Shown: in pieces, positions 23,923-35,789 of the stretch
Layout: each line of letters starts with the position of its first letter
Numbering within the stretch: the stretch's first letter is position 1
Source of the DNA: Bicyclus anynana
Taxonomy: Eukaryota; Arthropoda; Insecta; Lepidoptera; Nymphalidae
Direction: 5' to 3'
DNA length: 64,000 bases
NCBI RefSeq assembly: GCF_947172395.1
Contig: NC_069093.1
Coordinates: forward strand, 4,313,561-4,377,560
Translations under genes and position numbers: made by a program
The notes under the pieces: model-generated
What the model was told of the DNA's origin: nothing
Databases searched by the model: none
The model's input: only the letters and a program-made list of their open reading frames with translations

Positions 23923-24407
23923 TAAACTTCATTACTATCTTACTATACTACTTATTACTATACTTATACTACTACTTCATCTATTGGTTACTTACTTACT
24001 TACGGTAGACGCATGTCATTATAAATTTCTTCAATATACACTTACGAATTACGTCAGTGCTTCGAATATATTATCTTCATGCTTATGAATATCGCCGTAG
24101 GATCGCGGCCGTGAAGACGTGGTATAAGAGTAGGAAGGCCAGGAAGTAGGAACGCAGTTGACAGTTGGCGCAGAGTAAAAAGAAATATATTTACTGTGGT
24201 TGGCGGTCATACTCTCTGACACAACTCCAAGTACTATTTGCAACAAAATGCGGTGTCGAACAATGATATTTTATACTAAAGACAGGGCACTAACGCCTCA
24301 AAACTGAGGCGAACAAATGTGCATAATTCTTAATATCATTTAGTCGCTTATTACACAACGAATGTTATTTACGCACATATTACCAAAATATGGTATACAC
24401 TGCTTAG

Positions 24408-24550
24408 GAAGTGTAAAAACTATATATACATAAATCTATAATGTAAGTAAACACAAAATTGTGCACGTGTGAGCTCAGTGGAGTCGCTAAATTTGGTTTA
24501 CTTTTTGCGGTGATTTTGTAACATAATATATTATAGAGTATGTAATAACC
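24408..24550. repeat. Dispersed repeat R, copy 1
   Basis: GAAGTGTAAAAACTATATAT, GTAAGTAAACACAAAATTGT, GCTCAGTGGAGTCGCTAAAT, GTGATTTTGTAACATA. Shared with 33880-34030 and 34470-34606; class unknown. Confidence 0.65.
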
Positions 24551-24982
24551 ATTCTTGTCGGACAAGAATAATAGGAGACATTTTGGGGACATCGTGTTGC
24601 TGTAATGCGTGCTTGGTGGAGTGGCTTTGAAAGAAATTGATTGTACGTAGCTGATCACTATACCATATTAATATTTCGCCGTTATTCGTGACAATTAGTA
24701 TTATATCGCCCACGACGCCCACTCTACCGAATTGATTCAGTATCGCACTAGAACGGTCATCCTGTCTCGATAAACTTATAAATCCAAATAAGCCATTAAA
24801 TGTACGTACTCGCGTAGGTACATGTGTCCACAGCTGCGCTCTTTATGTTTCCAGGGACGGCTCTAAATCAGCCGGGGTCGCCTCCATTGACCATGTACGT
24901 TGCCAGTCGTAAAATGTTTTGATGGCATCACCCGTACATTCCTCGAACGTTAATGTCACGTCCCTACACTGTCAGGGTTTTT

Positions 24983-25769
24983 TTGACGCACGTAAAACGA
25001 TCTCCTTAGAGCACGTGCACACGATGCGTGGCGGCGGTGCGGCGCCAGAGCGGTATCGCTGCATCGTCTTTCATAGTAATCTGTGGCATGTCACACGCGC
25101 TCCGGCGCCGCACCGGACTTGCAACCACTGAGACGAGGCGGGGAGGGGTGAATGCGACGTTGGAGCGGCACCGCTCAGTTGTTTATGCGTCACAACATTT
25201 TTTTTTTTTTTACATTATATAAGCTAGCGCTTGGCAGCAATCATGCTTGATAGTAAGCGAGGATGCAGCCTATGGTGGAACGCGCTTGCCTAGAAGATGC
25301 CTATTCACTCTTGACTTGAATATACCCATGTTGTAGGTGGTAGGGAAAACGGAAGCTGGAAGGGCATTCCATAATTTCGCAGTGCGGATCAAGAACGAAG
25401 AACCGAAACGCTTCGTACGTGTCCAGGGGACATCAACTACGTATGGATGCAGACCTCTGCGGCCTGGCAATTCTATGGTAAAAAGGTGACGAGGGAACTA
25501 GATCGAAAAGTTTCTGAGCTCACTCTCCGAAATAAATCCTGTAGAACACCGACAGACAGAAAACTTTATTAACAGACTGTCCAATGCAGCTTACTTTATT
25601 AACAGACTGTCCAACGCAGCTACGACGCCGCTGCCACATAACAACGTTGCGGCGCCGCACCGCTCAGCTATTCTAAGCCCAAAACTTTGCAATGCTGCGC
25701 CGTAACGCATCGTGTGCCCCCGCTCTCTGGGTTTTTTTCTTTGACGCTCGTAAAACGATCTCCTTAGAG
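24983..25769. mobile_element. GC-rich TIR element flanked by 29-bp direct repeats, interrupted by a LINE
   Basis: The 29-bp direct repeat TTGACGC-CGTAAAACGATC... lies at 24983-25011 and 25741-25769 with one mismatch. Inside are inverted ends GCACACGATGCGT (25017-25029) and ACGCATCGTGTGC (25705-25717), with GC-rich inner parts (GCGGCGCC). A Jockey-like LINE end occupies 25198-25545. Next to it, ACTTTATTAACAGACTGTCC is tandemly duplicated with a 30-bp period (25563-25622). Confidence 0.6.
25198..25545 (-). mobile_element. 3' end of a Jockey-like LINE
   Basis: On the minus strand the open part reads PGRRGLHPYVVDVPWTRTKR, then FGSSFLIRTAKLWNALPASV, then FKSRVNRHLLGK, the C-terminal tail common to insect Jockey-type reverse transcriptases. 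A T run at 25198-25211 is the poly(A) tail. The reverse transcriptase core is absent (5'-truncated). It interrupts the GC-rich TIR element at 24983-25769. Confidence 0.78.
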
Positions 25770-26316
25770 TGATTCCTGGGAACGTAAATAATACGGTTCA
25801 CCACGCTCGACTTCAAAAGGAGATGTATTGTTCATTTGGCCAAACACGTTTTTGTGGGGCTTACACGAGCAAATGTTCCCTTTGATGTAAGTAAGTGTTA
25901 TGAGAAACACAATTTATTTATTACATTGTCTTTTAAGTGACTGAAATGTTTAAATAACGGTCGGGAGATTCTTTCGACTTTTATTGTTCAATATGTTTTT
26001 TTATGAAAAGAGAATTGTATTTCTGTTTCTGAAAACGAAGAAATTCATTCCACATTTTATTTTAACCAGATGAAATAAATGGGTAAATGAAATATCTATG
26101 TTGATTGAGAGTAAATTTATTTTTGGATGATAAATGAACCAATCGGCTGTATAAACTGTATTTTCTGATAATACGTATTAGTGATAAGTTGGAAAATTAG
26201 ACTTAGAAATGCAAATAAACCGAAAATAAAAATATAAGCGATTGGTGCAAAATGTAAATGATCTTAATTATAGAGAGCAACAAAAAAGAATTGAATCAAC
26301 ATATTTGAACCTTATT

Positions 26317-26531
26317 TTTTTTATTCTTTACCAGATTGCCCTTGAATACAATCTCACCTGATGGTAAGTGATGATGCAGTCTAAAATGAAGCGAGCTAAC
26401 TTGTTAGGAGGAGATTAAAAAACCACACTCCTTTCGGTTTCTACACGGCATCGTACCGGAACGCTAAATCGCTTGGCGGTACGTCTTTGCCAGTAGGGTG
26501 CCGGCCACGACCGAAGCCTCCCACCAGCCGA
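26317..26531 (-). mobile_element. SINE A, 5'-truncated
   Basis: Reverse copy from the 3' tail (TTTTTTTATTCTTTACCAGA) to CGAAGCCTCCCACCAGCC; head missing. Confidence 0.78.
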
Positions 26532-27435
26532 AATGGAGAACCGAGTTAAAAAAACTGAATTCAACACTTTTTTTCAAGATGCACATAGGAAATCTTGGTC
26601 GACAATAGGATAGGAAAAGTTAGAATAGGCTCCCCACGCCATATTCAAAGTTCAAGCTTCGCCAAAATCCCGCGGCTTTTGGTTCATCGATGAACTTAGC
26701 ATATAAGATTCTATCATCCGTATCAGTATATTTGAACGGCTCGCTACAGGGCCAGCCCCTGTAGCCAAGTGACAAGACGATTCTCTTTCTACGATCGCAA
26801 ACGCTTCGAAAACTAGAAAAATGTATAGGATTAACAGGTCTTGATCACGTGACCTGTCGATAGCAAATGCACCATCAACTTCTCCACTTCTTTTACTGAA
26901 AATTTCAAGGGACAAAGAGAAGCTAAGTATCAAGCCCAACTCAAGGCCGCAACTTAGAACCTCGTGATTAAAAGCTATTTAGGCTAATCAACTAGGCACT
27001 TTCTTTAGATGCACACTTTCAAATAAATTAATTAATATTTAATTATATGTCTACAATATAGCCACAAAATTATGTAAAAAATATTTTATCTACGGCTTGC
27101 TATATAAGTGAACTGGGAAGAAATAAAAATGAGTTACTATTTTCCTTTAATGCCGCAATCTCTACGCCTTCCTGGCTCCCTTTATTAATTTCGTGGTGAC
27201 ATGAAAGAAAAATCTTTGTAAAGGACCCATTTGACGTCACTATTCAATTTCAAATTTGGTCCGAGAGCTAGTCGACATTTTTAATAAGTATTCGAGACGT
27301 TGAAAATTATTCCTATACCTCTTTTTTAATAACTAACACAGAACTAGAGACACGCCTGAGTAATGGAGTTTTTTTTTGCATTAAACAGAGAAAAGAAGCT
27401 TTGTTTAAATGTAGGTATTTTTTGTCAACGTCAGG

Positions 27436-27640
27436 TGCAGGATTTTCCGGGAGAAAAAGTAGCTTATATGACTATATGGTGTGGACTATTGGTTTCTATG
27501 ATTTCATTTATCATCAAGTTAATATCCCATTCAAATTGGTTAATCCGTTACAAAGATTCGCCTGGCTAAATAGACACACAGTCAGACACACAGCTACTTA
27601 TACGTATAAACATAGTATTTTGAGCACTCAATTCACTATA
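27436..27640 (-). mobile_element. Group 4 Helitron-like fragment
   Basis: GGATTTTCCGGGAGAAAAAG followed by TAGCTTATATGAC matches the body of group 4 elements; the rest is diverged and no termini remain. The short ORFs here have no other support. Confidence 0.45.
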
Positions 27641-27653
27641 GGAATTCATGCTG

Positions 27654-27871
27654 ATTAAGAAATTAAATATCACGTGTCTCAAACTGTGAAGGAAAAACAT
27701 CGTGAGGAAACCAGCATACCGGCGAATTTTCTTAATACTTTACGTGTGTGAAGTCTGCTAATCCGCATTGGTCCAGCGGGGTGGACTATTGGCCTAATTC
27801 CTCTCATTTTGAGAGGAAACTCGAGCTCAGCAGTGAGCCAAATATGGGTTGATAATGATGATGATGATTAA
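27654..27871 (+). mobile_element. SINE B, 5'-truncated
   Basis: AAGAAATTAAATATCACGTG to ATATGGGTTGATAATGATGA with a GAT-repeat tail. Confidence 0.8.
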
Positions 27872-27966
27872 CTGATGCTGAAAGATTAGTTTACCTACGC
27901 TAGTTAAAATAACCCGCTAAATGATTGTAGTAGTTTTTGAATAATTATGAATTTTAAAAAAAGTTA

Positions 27967-28188
27967 TCCTACTAATATTATAAACGTGAAAGTTTGTATG
28001 CATGTTTGTTTGGATGTGTGTGACTCTTTAACTGCAACTTCTGAACCGATTTCACTGAAATTCGGAATGGAAATAGATTTTACTCTGGATTAACACATAG
28101 GCTACTTTTCATCCCGGAAAATCCATGGTTCCCGAGGGATTTGTGAAAAACTGAATTCCACGCGGACGAAGTCGCGGGTGTCCGCTAG
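27967..28188 (+). mobile_element. Non-autonomous Helitron, group 4
   Basis: 222 bp, complete: TCCTACTAATATTATAAACG at the 5' end, hairpin ACGCGGACGAAGTCGCGGG and TGTCCGCTAG at the 3' end. Flanks are A on the left and T on the right, the normal Helitron target. Confidence 0.88.
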
Positions 28189-28905
28189 TAAGCAATAAAG
28201 ACCAAACCTTATTCACAGATTTCAGACAACAAATATTTGTAATTCATTAAGATTTTCTCTATAAAGAAATTCAACACGTCTGTGCTTGCTCAGCTAGGCG
28301 GGCTAACCCTGAATAATGAACAGGGGCTCTTTTTTGAAATCGCCTAATAAATATTTACGAGCAACATTTGAGGTGCTAAAATTCAGATAATGATTGTTTG
28401 AAATTTAAATAGATATCTCCAATTTGAAGTTCACAGACTTTTTTTCGTACTCAAAAAAATAAATTGTTCAAAAGATTAAGTGTTTTCTTTTCTATCAGAT
28501 TATATAATTATTGGCTAGTTGCCAAAACACTATTTTTAATTTAGCCGAGAATTATCGGTAGCTTTTTTTTCATTGTTTTCTTAATTTAGAACTGCGTACA
28601 AAAGTTGCATTGAAAACTTTATTACAAACATTTTTAGGCTTTTCTGTCACTGAAATGATATTATTACTTGACATTTTGACGTTGGAATCCATCTTTACTC
28701 ATCTTACTTGTTTATTTGTCTTCTTCTGACAAAGTGTCCGCAAATCCCAAGGACCATTAAAGACCATCCTGCAACACCAGTATCATGTTAGACGCAGAAA
28801 GAAATTGACTATTACAAATCACAGATTTACGAGTCGGTACAGAGTACAAATATCCGAATAAAGTAGTAATTTCAAAAGACTATTCAACACTGAATATTAT
28901 TGAAG

Positions 28906-29213
28906 AGCCATGATAGCCCAGTAGATGTGACCTCTGCTTCCGATTCCGGAGGGTGTGCGTTCGAATTCTTTTCTTTTCAGTTGTGCGCATTTCAAGAAAT
29001 TAAATATCACGCGCCTCAAACGGTGAAGGAAAATCATCGTGAGGAAACCTGCATACCAGAGAACTTTTTTAATTCTCTGCGTGTGTTAAGTCTGCCAATC
29101 CGCATTGGGACAGCGTGGTGGACTATTGGCCTAACCTCTCTCATTATGAGAGGAGATTCGAGCTTACCCGTAAGCCGAATATGGGCTGATAATGATAATG
29201 ATGATGATGATTC
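28906..29213 (+). mobile_element. SINE B, full length
   Basis: tRNA-like head GAGCCATGATAGCCCAGTAG, then GATTCCGGAGGGTGTGCGTT (B-box region), full body, GAT-repeat tail. The 174-codon open frame that starts here is mostly this SINE. Confidence 0.85.
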
Positions 29214-29570
29214 AACACCAGATCAAGTATCCCAAACACACCTGAGCAGAATACCAACACATCCAACCATTCTATACTCAAAGTTACTCGCACAGAGTTC
29301 GGAATATCTCTACGTATATTATGGCAGTGAAATGTATAACACCTACATGACAAAGATAAATGGTGTGCTAAATATACCCTCTTCGTTCGCGTTTAATTAT
29401 TTCGTGAAGCATCCCCTTAAGTAGGATGCATGTTAACCGCACCGAAACAGATGCTCGTTGTTTGGTACAAGTGGCCAATACTGGGAATACTTAAAAAGAT
29501 TCCTATTTTAAGAGCCCCTTAAACTAGTTTTAACCGCAATATTGTGGTATAAAGAGTATTCTGGAGGGTT

Positions 29571-29617
29571 AAAATTAGTACAATTATCTAGTATAACTAG
29601 ATAATTGTACTAATTTT
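29571..29617. repeat. Perfect 22-bp inverted repeat with 3-bp loop
   Basis: Arm AAAATTAGTACAATTATCTA plus GT, loop ATA, then the exact complement to 29617. No T run or gene end is near it that would make it a terminator. Confidence 0.85.
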
Positions 29618-30739
29618 ATGAGTGTATAGTTTTCAGATTTTAAGTAAATATTTATTTATTTTTTAATCTACGTACACAGGTTTTAAGTTAATATTTATTT
29701 ATTTATTTATTTATTACAAAAGGCATATAGAGACGTACACAAATAGATTATAAATAGCTCACATTGACTTATACGTACATCTATGACAATTGTACACAAC
29801 ATTCACCTAAAAACTCATGTAAACAGTCAAATACCAAACAAGAAACAAAAGAAAAGGTATAACTTAATTTTTATTATGGGGAAAGAACTCACTGATAGAT
29901 GATCGGTGAGTTTTTTTAAGACAATATAAGAATTGCAAAATATGTCCATGAACGAGATAGTTTAATAAATTTTGCTCATATACAAGCAACGGGGGCTTGG
30001 GCTAAAATACAAGGTCAACATAGGAGTTTAGTGTTATATCTAAATGACTGAATACTTAGATTTTTAAGCACAGAAACTGTAAGAATCAAAAGAATATAAA
30101 TTCTTGATTCCAACGGCTCATATATATCTTTACTTTGTTGTAGAAACCTCAGATAAAACTACGGTTTGTCAAGCTGGTTCTTCTTGATTCTTTTAGGAAT
30201 TTTCCATTTCTTTTCTTTAACCATTTTGTATAAATAAGCGTAACAGAAAAAGAATATTAAAATCTATCAGCAGTTATTACGGAGAGGATTAAACATGACT
30301 GTTTGTATTGTTAGAAATTAATTAATTTTAAAATCCCCAAAACGCTGTCTCCTATGACTCGAGCCGCATAACAAAAGCGTGGTCGATCATCCGCCACGTG
30401 CGCCCTATTACGCCTCTCCTCGAGTATGAAATACGAGTACTCTATAAATAGATGACATACCCTTAATGACCCGTTGTCTAAATGACTACGCCCGAAGCTC
30501 CGAACAGTTGGCCGTTGTAAATATTTTTATCCCACTAAACTTTTATTATCAACAGACGCTGGGTTGTGTGTGGCCGCGATAACATTTGATGGGTTTCGAC
30601 ATGGATTACGATGGTATATGTAAATAAGTTATGGATGTAAACAACATTTAAGATACAATAGATTATAGACTTGTTTTTTCGTTGTACCTACGATGTACGC
30701 TGGGTACTGTCGGGGAGAGGATTTGAAGCCCGCTCATCA

Positions 30740-30930
30740 TCATCATCATCAATATCAGCTGAAGACCATCTACTGCTGGACATAGGCCTTTTGCGTAGAC
30801 TTCCAAACACAACGGTCTCGAGCCGCCATTATCCAGCGGCTTCGATCCACCTAGTGGTTTGACCCCAATGTACAATCCTATGTGGCCTGTCCATAGCCAC
30901 TTCAATTTCGCGACTCGCTAAGCTATGTCG
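30740..30930 (-). mobile_element. RTE-like LINE 3' end, internally shortened
   Basis: AATATCAGCTGAAGACCATC, TGCTGGACATAGGCCTTTTG and the AATTTCGCGACTCGCTAAGC end are preserved; the middle is deleted. ATC repeats precede it. Confidence 0.68.
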
Positions 30931-31110
30931 ACTTAGCTGAGAAAATACTTATTGTAGGAAATAGTAGTCTGAGACGTATATGACGTCGCTCGATCTTGTA
31001 TTGGCTCGTGCTTACGCTCGGGAGTTAGAGAGGGGTAGCGATGGAACGACTGGTGATATATGGCGCTCACTGTACGGTCGGCTTCAGTATTCTCGTGGCG
31101 CCCAAGCCGT

Positions 31111-31168
31111 CGAGATTTCTTGTTGTGTAATTCTATAAGGGTTACTTGTTATAGGCGGGGAGAGCCGT
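31111..31168. repeat. Dispersed repeat shared with 2297-2352
   Basis: TTCTTGTTGTGTAATTCTAT, AGGGTTACTTG and ATAGGCGGGGAGAG. The surrounding 30955-31210 is GC-richer than its neighbours and may belong to the same element. Confidence 0.6.
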
Positions 31169-32159
31169 GAATGGTGAGTGTTGGCATTTTTGAAGGGATC
31201 CCTTAAATCTACATCCGGAGACATAAGCCTCTTCCACTCTAGGGTTTTATTTAATTAGTTTGATTTGTTAATTAAGTTGTCCTGACAGATATTGCGAATC
31301 ATAACATTTGTTCAACATTGATTTTCTTATATTTGTAATTGTAATCCACATCAGTCTGCTACAAATATTAATTTGGACTGCAATTCCACTAGATGTTATT
31401 AAGTGATGAATCATGTAGTCTAAGTTACTAAAAAAAATCGTAGCTAACAAAAGCGGATTTATTGTTGAGGCGTAAACAAATTATGCTCAGGTACAATTGA
31501 AATATACTGTGCAATTGCAATTGCAATTCAGAAAAACTGACAAGATTACATTTGAAAAAAAAATAAGCGACATAAAAATAGTGTTGCCAAGTAATCATAG
31601 CAATACGTAGCCAACGAAGCGCTCGTAAACTCAAAATGATCAATTGCTGGTCGGCAGTCTCATTGGTGCTATGAATCATACACTTTTCGAACTAAATAAA
31701 TTGATAGATTCCTCTTCCCGTAACACAAAGAATATCGATAACATTGTACTAGAACGTAGACCTGTAGTCACCAGACCTTCCTTTTATGAAAGCTGAAAGC
31801 TTGTCATAGTTACTTCTACCTGAAATGTAATATACGGTATAAAATACGGTAAGCAATATTGTATTTGGACCTTGGTGTCTTTGGGAGGTAGAAGGTATGG
31901 GAAGAATAAACTTGTAACATTTCTTCTGTACACCCTAACCTTTATAATTTTTATTATTACTTTCTTCATTAACCTAATGAAGCCTGGAAGAGATTACTTG
32001 TTAGCGATAAGGTCGCCTATTGTGCATTTTGTAAATTGTATCTTTTCTATTTTAAGTATGTTATTTGTGGTGTACAATAAAGTCTAATTTCTTTATTAAC
32101 AATTTTGCCAGCTTAGTGAATAAGACTTCGATTCAAAGACTAGACTACACTAGGTAGGT

Positions 32160-32311
32160 TAGAATTCGGTCCAGAGCAAGCACCTCCAACTTTTCAGTTA
32201 TGTGCATTTTAAGAAATTGAATATAACGAGTCTCAGACGGTGAAGGAAAAATCACATGAGGAGACCTGCATACCTAAGAATTTTCTTAATTCTCTACGTG
32301 TGTGAAGTCTG
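32160..32311 (+). mobile_element. SINE B, middle part
   Basis: GCACCTCCAACTTTTCAGTT through TTCTCTACGTGTGTGAAGTC; both ends missing. Confidence 0.65.
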
Positions 32312-33186
32312 AGATTTTCTTACATACATAGTTACAAGTGAAGCTAATAGTGTATTAAAAAGATGTAAGTCTGAACATCGCAAGCTCTAAGTCCATATTG
32401 TAAGTCATTATTGAAAAATTGAAAATATTTTTCAGATGGCAATCGATCTAAGTGAAACGTGATGGATCGCCCAATTTGGATTTGATTAATGAGCAAATAA
32501 ACACAGCCGAAATACTAGGTTTTTTATTATTTAATACCAGATGAATGGTAAGATGAGTGATTGATCAATTTGAAATGGAACACGCTTAGCATACTTATGG
32601 ATTTGAAAGAATTCCCAAAAACACTTTGAATTGTAAAGAGTGTAAAGATTTTGGGATGTGAACCAATTATGTTAAATACTGTTAGATGTCATGAAAAATG
32701 AGGCGCTCAAAAGAGGAATTTTCCACATCTCAATGTTAGTTGTGGTCAACAACGAACGTTATTTAAACAAATAATACCTAAATATCCGTCTACAATGTCG
32801 AGTTGTTTGTTCAGGTAGTGTAAAAACTATATATACATAAATAAATAATAGAATTAATCAAATATTTTGAATTGAAAGCCAAAATTGAATTAAATTGTAA
32901 CAGTACCTATTAATAAAGGAACAAACAAATTTGAATTTAAGAAGATATCCACGAAAACCATCAAATTCAATGTAAAAAGTCTGAAGCCCTAAAAGAAATT
33001 AGAACTGCCATAAAATTTTACGAGGCAACAAAAGAATGAATTATGGCCGGAGAACTTCCAAGGGTATTTCTATACGTTTTGAAAGGAATTGAAAAGTTAA
33101 ATAACAAATTTCGTCAAAGTATCTCAACAAAGCTAAGCATGTTAATCAGAATGGCTGGATAGTAGAGGATCCCAATTTAAAAGGAA

Positions 33187-33669
33187 CTTCACCCATCTAT
33201 TTACTGGATGAAAAGTTTTAATATCAAATTAAATATGTCATTAAATATATTATTAATAGGTTGCCTAAAAAAATCGTTCCAGAATATGATTAATGAACAA
33301 TTAATTTTTTTTGCAATTGTCACTTGTTTGGTTAACAGACAAAGTCCATACCAATCGATCGAAAGTATGAAGCCTTTAGAATATGCAAAAGTTGCGATTA
33401 TGTTAATTATTTTTTCCCCGTCACAATTCTTAGGTAAGCAAGTATACACAAGTAAATCGATACTAGTAAATAGCAGAGTCTGGTTAATGGATGATGAATT
33501 AAAGTTAATTTAAAATGTCATTACCAACACGGTGTGGTTGTCGACGAAAAATTAGTCCTGGTTTAAGTACATAATTAATAACAATTTTGTTCAGGCAAAT
33601 CATTGGAAATATTGTGACATATTTAATTTGATTTATAATACTTTTCATCCAGTAAAGAGATGGGTGAAG
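33187..33669. mobile_element. MITE with about 33-bp inverted repeats (CTTCACCCATCT)
   Basis: Left CTTCACCCATCTATTTACTG then GATGAAAAGT; right is the complement with one change (AAGAGATGGGTGAAG). 483 bp. The 101-aa + and 82-aa - ORFs inside overlap each other and match nothing I recognise; they are probably chance frames in AT-rich DNA. Confidence 0.65.
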
Positions 33670-33756
33670 ATCGTTTCTAATTCGGATCTCAGACTAGGAT
33701 GTGATCTGTTTCAGTTAGCCGTGATTAGCACAATGGACTAAGAGCTTGTGATAGCC

Positions 33757-34610
33757 AGACATACCTCATTATAGAAACCTCAAAGTTTGTCGGCCTATGC
33801 TACTAGCATATTATGTTAGTTTTTATTATTAGTTAGAGTTTGTACTATCGTAGCTTTAAGATAGCAAGTTTCAAGGGTCAACATATGTACATATATATAT
33901 ATAATGTAAGTAAACACAAAATTATGCCGGTGTGCGCTCAGTGGAGTAGGTAAATTCGGATCACATTTTGCTGTGATTTTGTAGGCATGTAACAAATCTA
34001 TGGCATATAAAATAATCATTGCAATGTATTCACGTCATCAACCCATATTCGGCTCACTGCTGAGCTCGAGTCTCCTCTCAGAATGAGAGGGGTTAGGCCA
34101 GTAGTCCACCACGCTGGCCCAATGCGGATTGGCAGACTTCACACACGCAGAGAATTAAGATAATTCTCTGGTATGCAGGTTTCTTCACGATGTTATCCTT
34201 CACCGATTAAGACGCGTGATATTTAATTTCTTAAAATGCACACAACTGAAAAGTTGGAGGTGCATGCCCCGGACCGGATTCGAACCCACACCCTCCGGAA
34301 TCGGAGGCAGAGGTCATATCCACTGGGCTATCACAGCTCACCCCTAAAGAATTATCCAACAAAAGGTGTGGACGGATCGCCAGTCGTTTCCGCCTGATGG
34401 CTACCCCTCTCTAACTCCCTACTCTTTACGAAAACAAGTCGACATAACGAGATCGAATATGAATGTTTACTGTAAGTAAACACAAAATTGTGCCTGTGTG
34501 TGCTCAGTGGAGTAGCTAAATTTGGATCACAATTTGCTGTGATTTTATAGGCACGTAACAAATCTATATATAAAATAATCATTGCAATGTAGTATGTCTG
34601 GAAAACGTAG
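33757..34610. repeat. Dispersed repeat R, copies 2 and 3 around a SINE B
   Basis: Copies at about 33900-34030 and 34470-34606 share GTAAGTAAACACAAAATT, GCTCAGTGGAGTAG, GCTGTGATTTT and AAAATAATCATTGCAATGTA. CCAGACATAC at 33757 and GTATGTCTGG near 34597 are inverted and may be outer ends. SINE B 34034-34341 lies between. Confidence 0.6.
34034..34341 (-). mobile_element. SINE B, full length
   Basis: Reverse copy, head complement CACTGGGCTATCACAGCTC, B-box complement CGGATTCGAACCC (34274-34286). Lies between two copies of another repeat (33880 and 34470). Confidence 0.85.
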
Positions 34611-35012
34611 GCTCTCTGTATACTAGGATGTCGCTATTTGCATAATTTCTATTGGCTCTCCGCAAAGCCTCAAAGGTAAAGGAATATTTGTGTAGCAACT
34701 ACGAGCGACGCAGTAACGAGACGTTACAACACATGCGGTGCAATTTGAGATAACGATTTGTTTGATGGTTTAATTGCTTGTTCTACAATCTGTAGTTTGT
34801 TGAGTTGATTGACTCTATTTTATCTCAATACCTACTCATTATTTTATTTATTGTCTTTTTACACGCTTATTAGCTTCACTTGTAACTATGTATGTAAGAA
34901 GATCTTGGAATCTTAATTTGACCCACTTCCCGGTCTTCGATTAGGATGAAATTTTTTCAAGATGGTTTTTTGAAAATCTTTTTCTTCTTAAAAAATTGAT
35001 ACACTATTTCAA

Positions 35013-35585
35013 TTATAAATTGATTCAAGATTTTTTACATTCTACCCTAAGTATTTTTTTTATTCTTTACAAGTTATCACAACAATTTCATTTGATGGTA
35101 AGTAATGATGCAATCTATGATGGAAGCGGGCTAACTTGTTAGGAGGAGAATAAACATCTACACCTCTTTTCGGTTTCTACACGACATCGTACCGGAACGC
35201 TAAATCGCTTGGCGGTACGTCTTTTATAAATTGATTCAAGAATTTTCAAATTCTACCCTCAGGACTTTAGGTCCTAAGTATTTTTTTTTATTATTTACAA
35301 GTTAGCCCTTGACTACACTGATGGTAAGTGATGATGGAATCTAAGATGGAAGCAAGTTAATTTGTTAGGAGGAGAATGAAAATCCACACCCCTTTTCGGT
35401 TTCTACACGACATCGTACCGGAATGCTAAATCGCTAGGCGGTACGTCTTTATCGGTAGTAGTGGTAACTAGTCACGGCCGAAGCCTTCCACCAATTAAGA
35501 AAACCTCAATCGGCCCAGCCAGGGATCGAACACAGGACCTCCGTCTTGTAAATCTACCGCGCGTACCACTGCGCCACGGAGGCCG
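35013..35585 (-). mobile_element. Two SINE A copies in a local tandem duplication
   Basis: Copy 1 at 35050-35223 is cut at CGGTACGTCTT; copy 2 at 35283-35585 is full length up to the tRNA-like head (CGCCACGGAGGCCGT). Before each lies the same flank TTATAAATTGATTCAAGA (35013 and 35224), so host flank and SINE were duplicated together, period 211 bp. A GTAG run (35583-35606) follows. Confidence 0.78.
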
Positions 35586-35789
35586 TAGGTAGGTAGGTAG
35601 GTAGGTATAGTCACGAGGGTAAAAGTAGAAGGAGATAATATGGGTATCCATATCTGCTCATACCGGGCTCTTGACTTAGTTGAAAAGCAAAGTCTCATCA
35701 CTATCAGACTATTTAAATGTCCCACTACAGGGCCATATTATTTACTTTCTTATGCCCCAATGCGGATTGGCTCCTGGGTGGGTGTTGGC

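Larger units (their letters stand above)
18626..27966. other. Repeat-rich DNA without recognised exon
   Basis: Nothing recognisable between listed elements in 19386-20100, 20650-20815, 21055-21370, 22860-23445, 23925-24405, 24555-24980, 25770-26315, 26535-27435. The + strand at 23925-24005 is a run of degenerate TACT/TTAC repeats. Confidence 0.6.

Noticed and set aside
28900..29424. 174-codon open frame on the + strand
   Set aside because: Its first 105 codons are a SINE B read through, and the rest has no family signature or splice support.
29571..29617. Transcription terminator
   Set aside because: Eukaryotic context, no T run, no gene ending nearby.
31872..32087. Hydrophobic frame as possible signal-peptide exon of the receptor
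   Set aside because: No phase 1 donor at a suitable place and the hydrophobic stretch comes from T-rich DNA.
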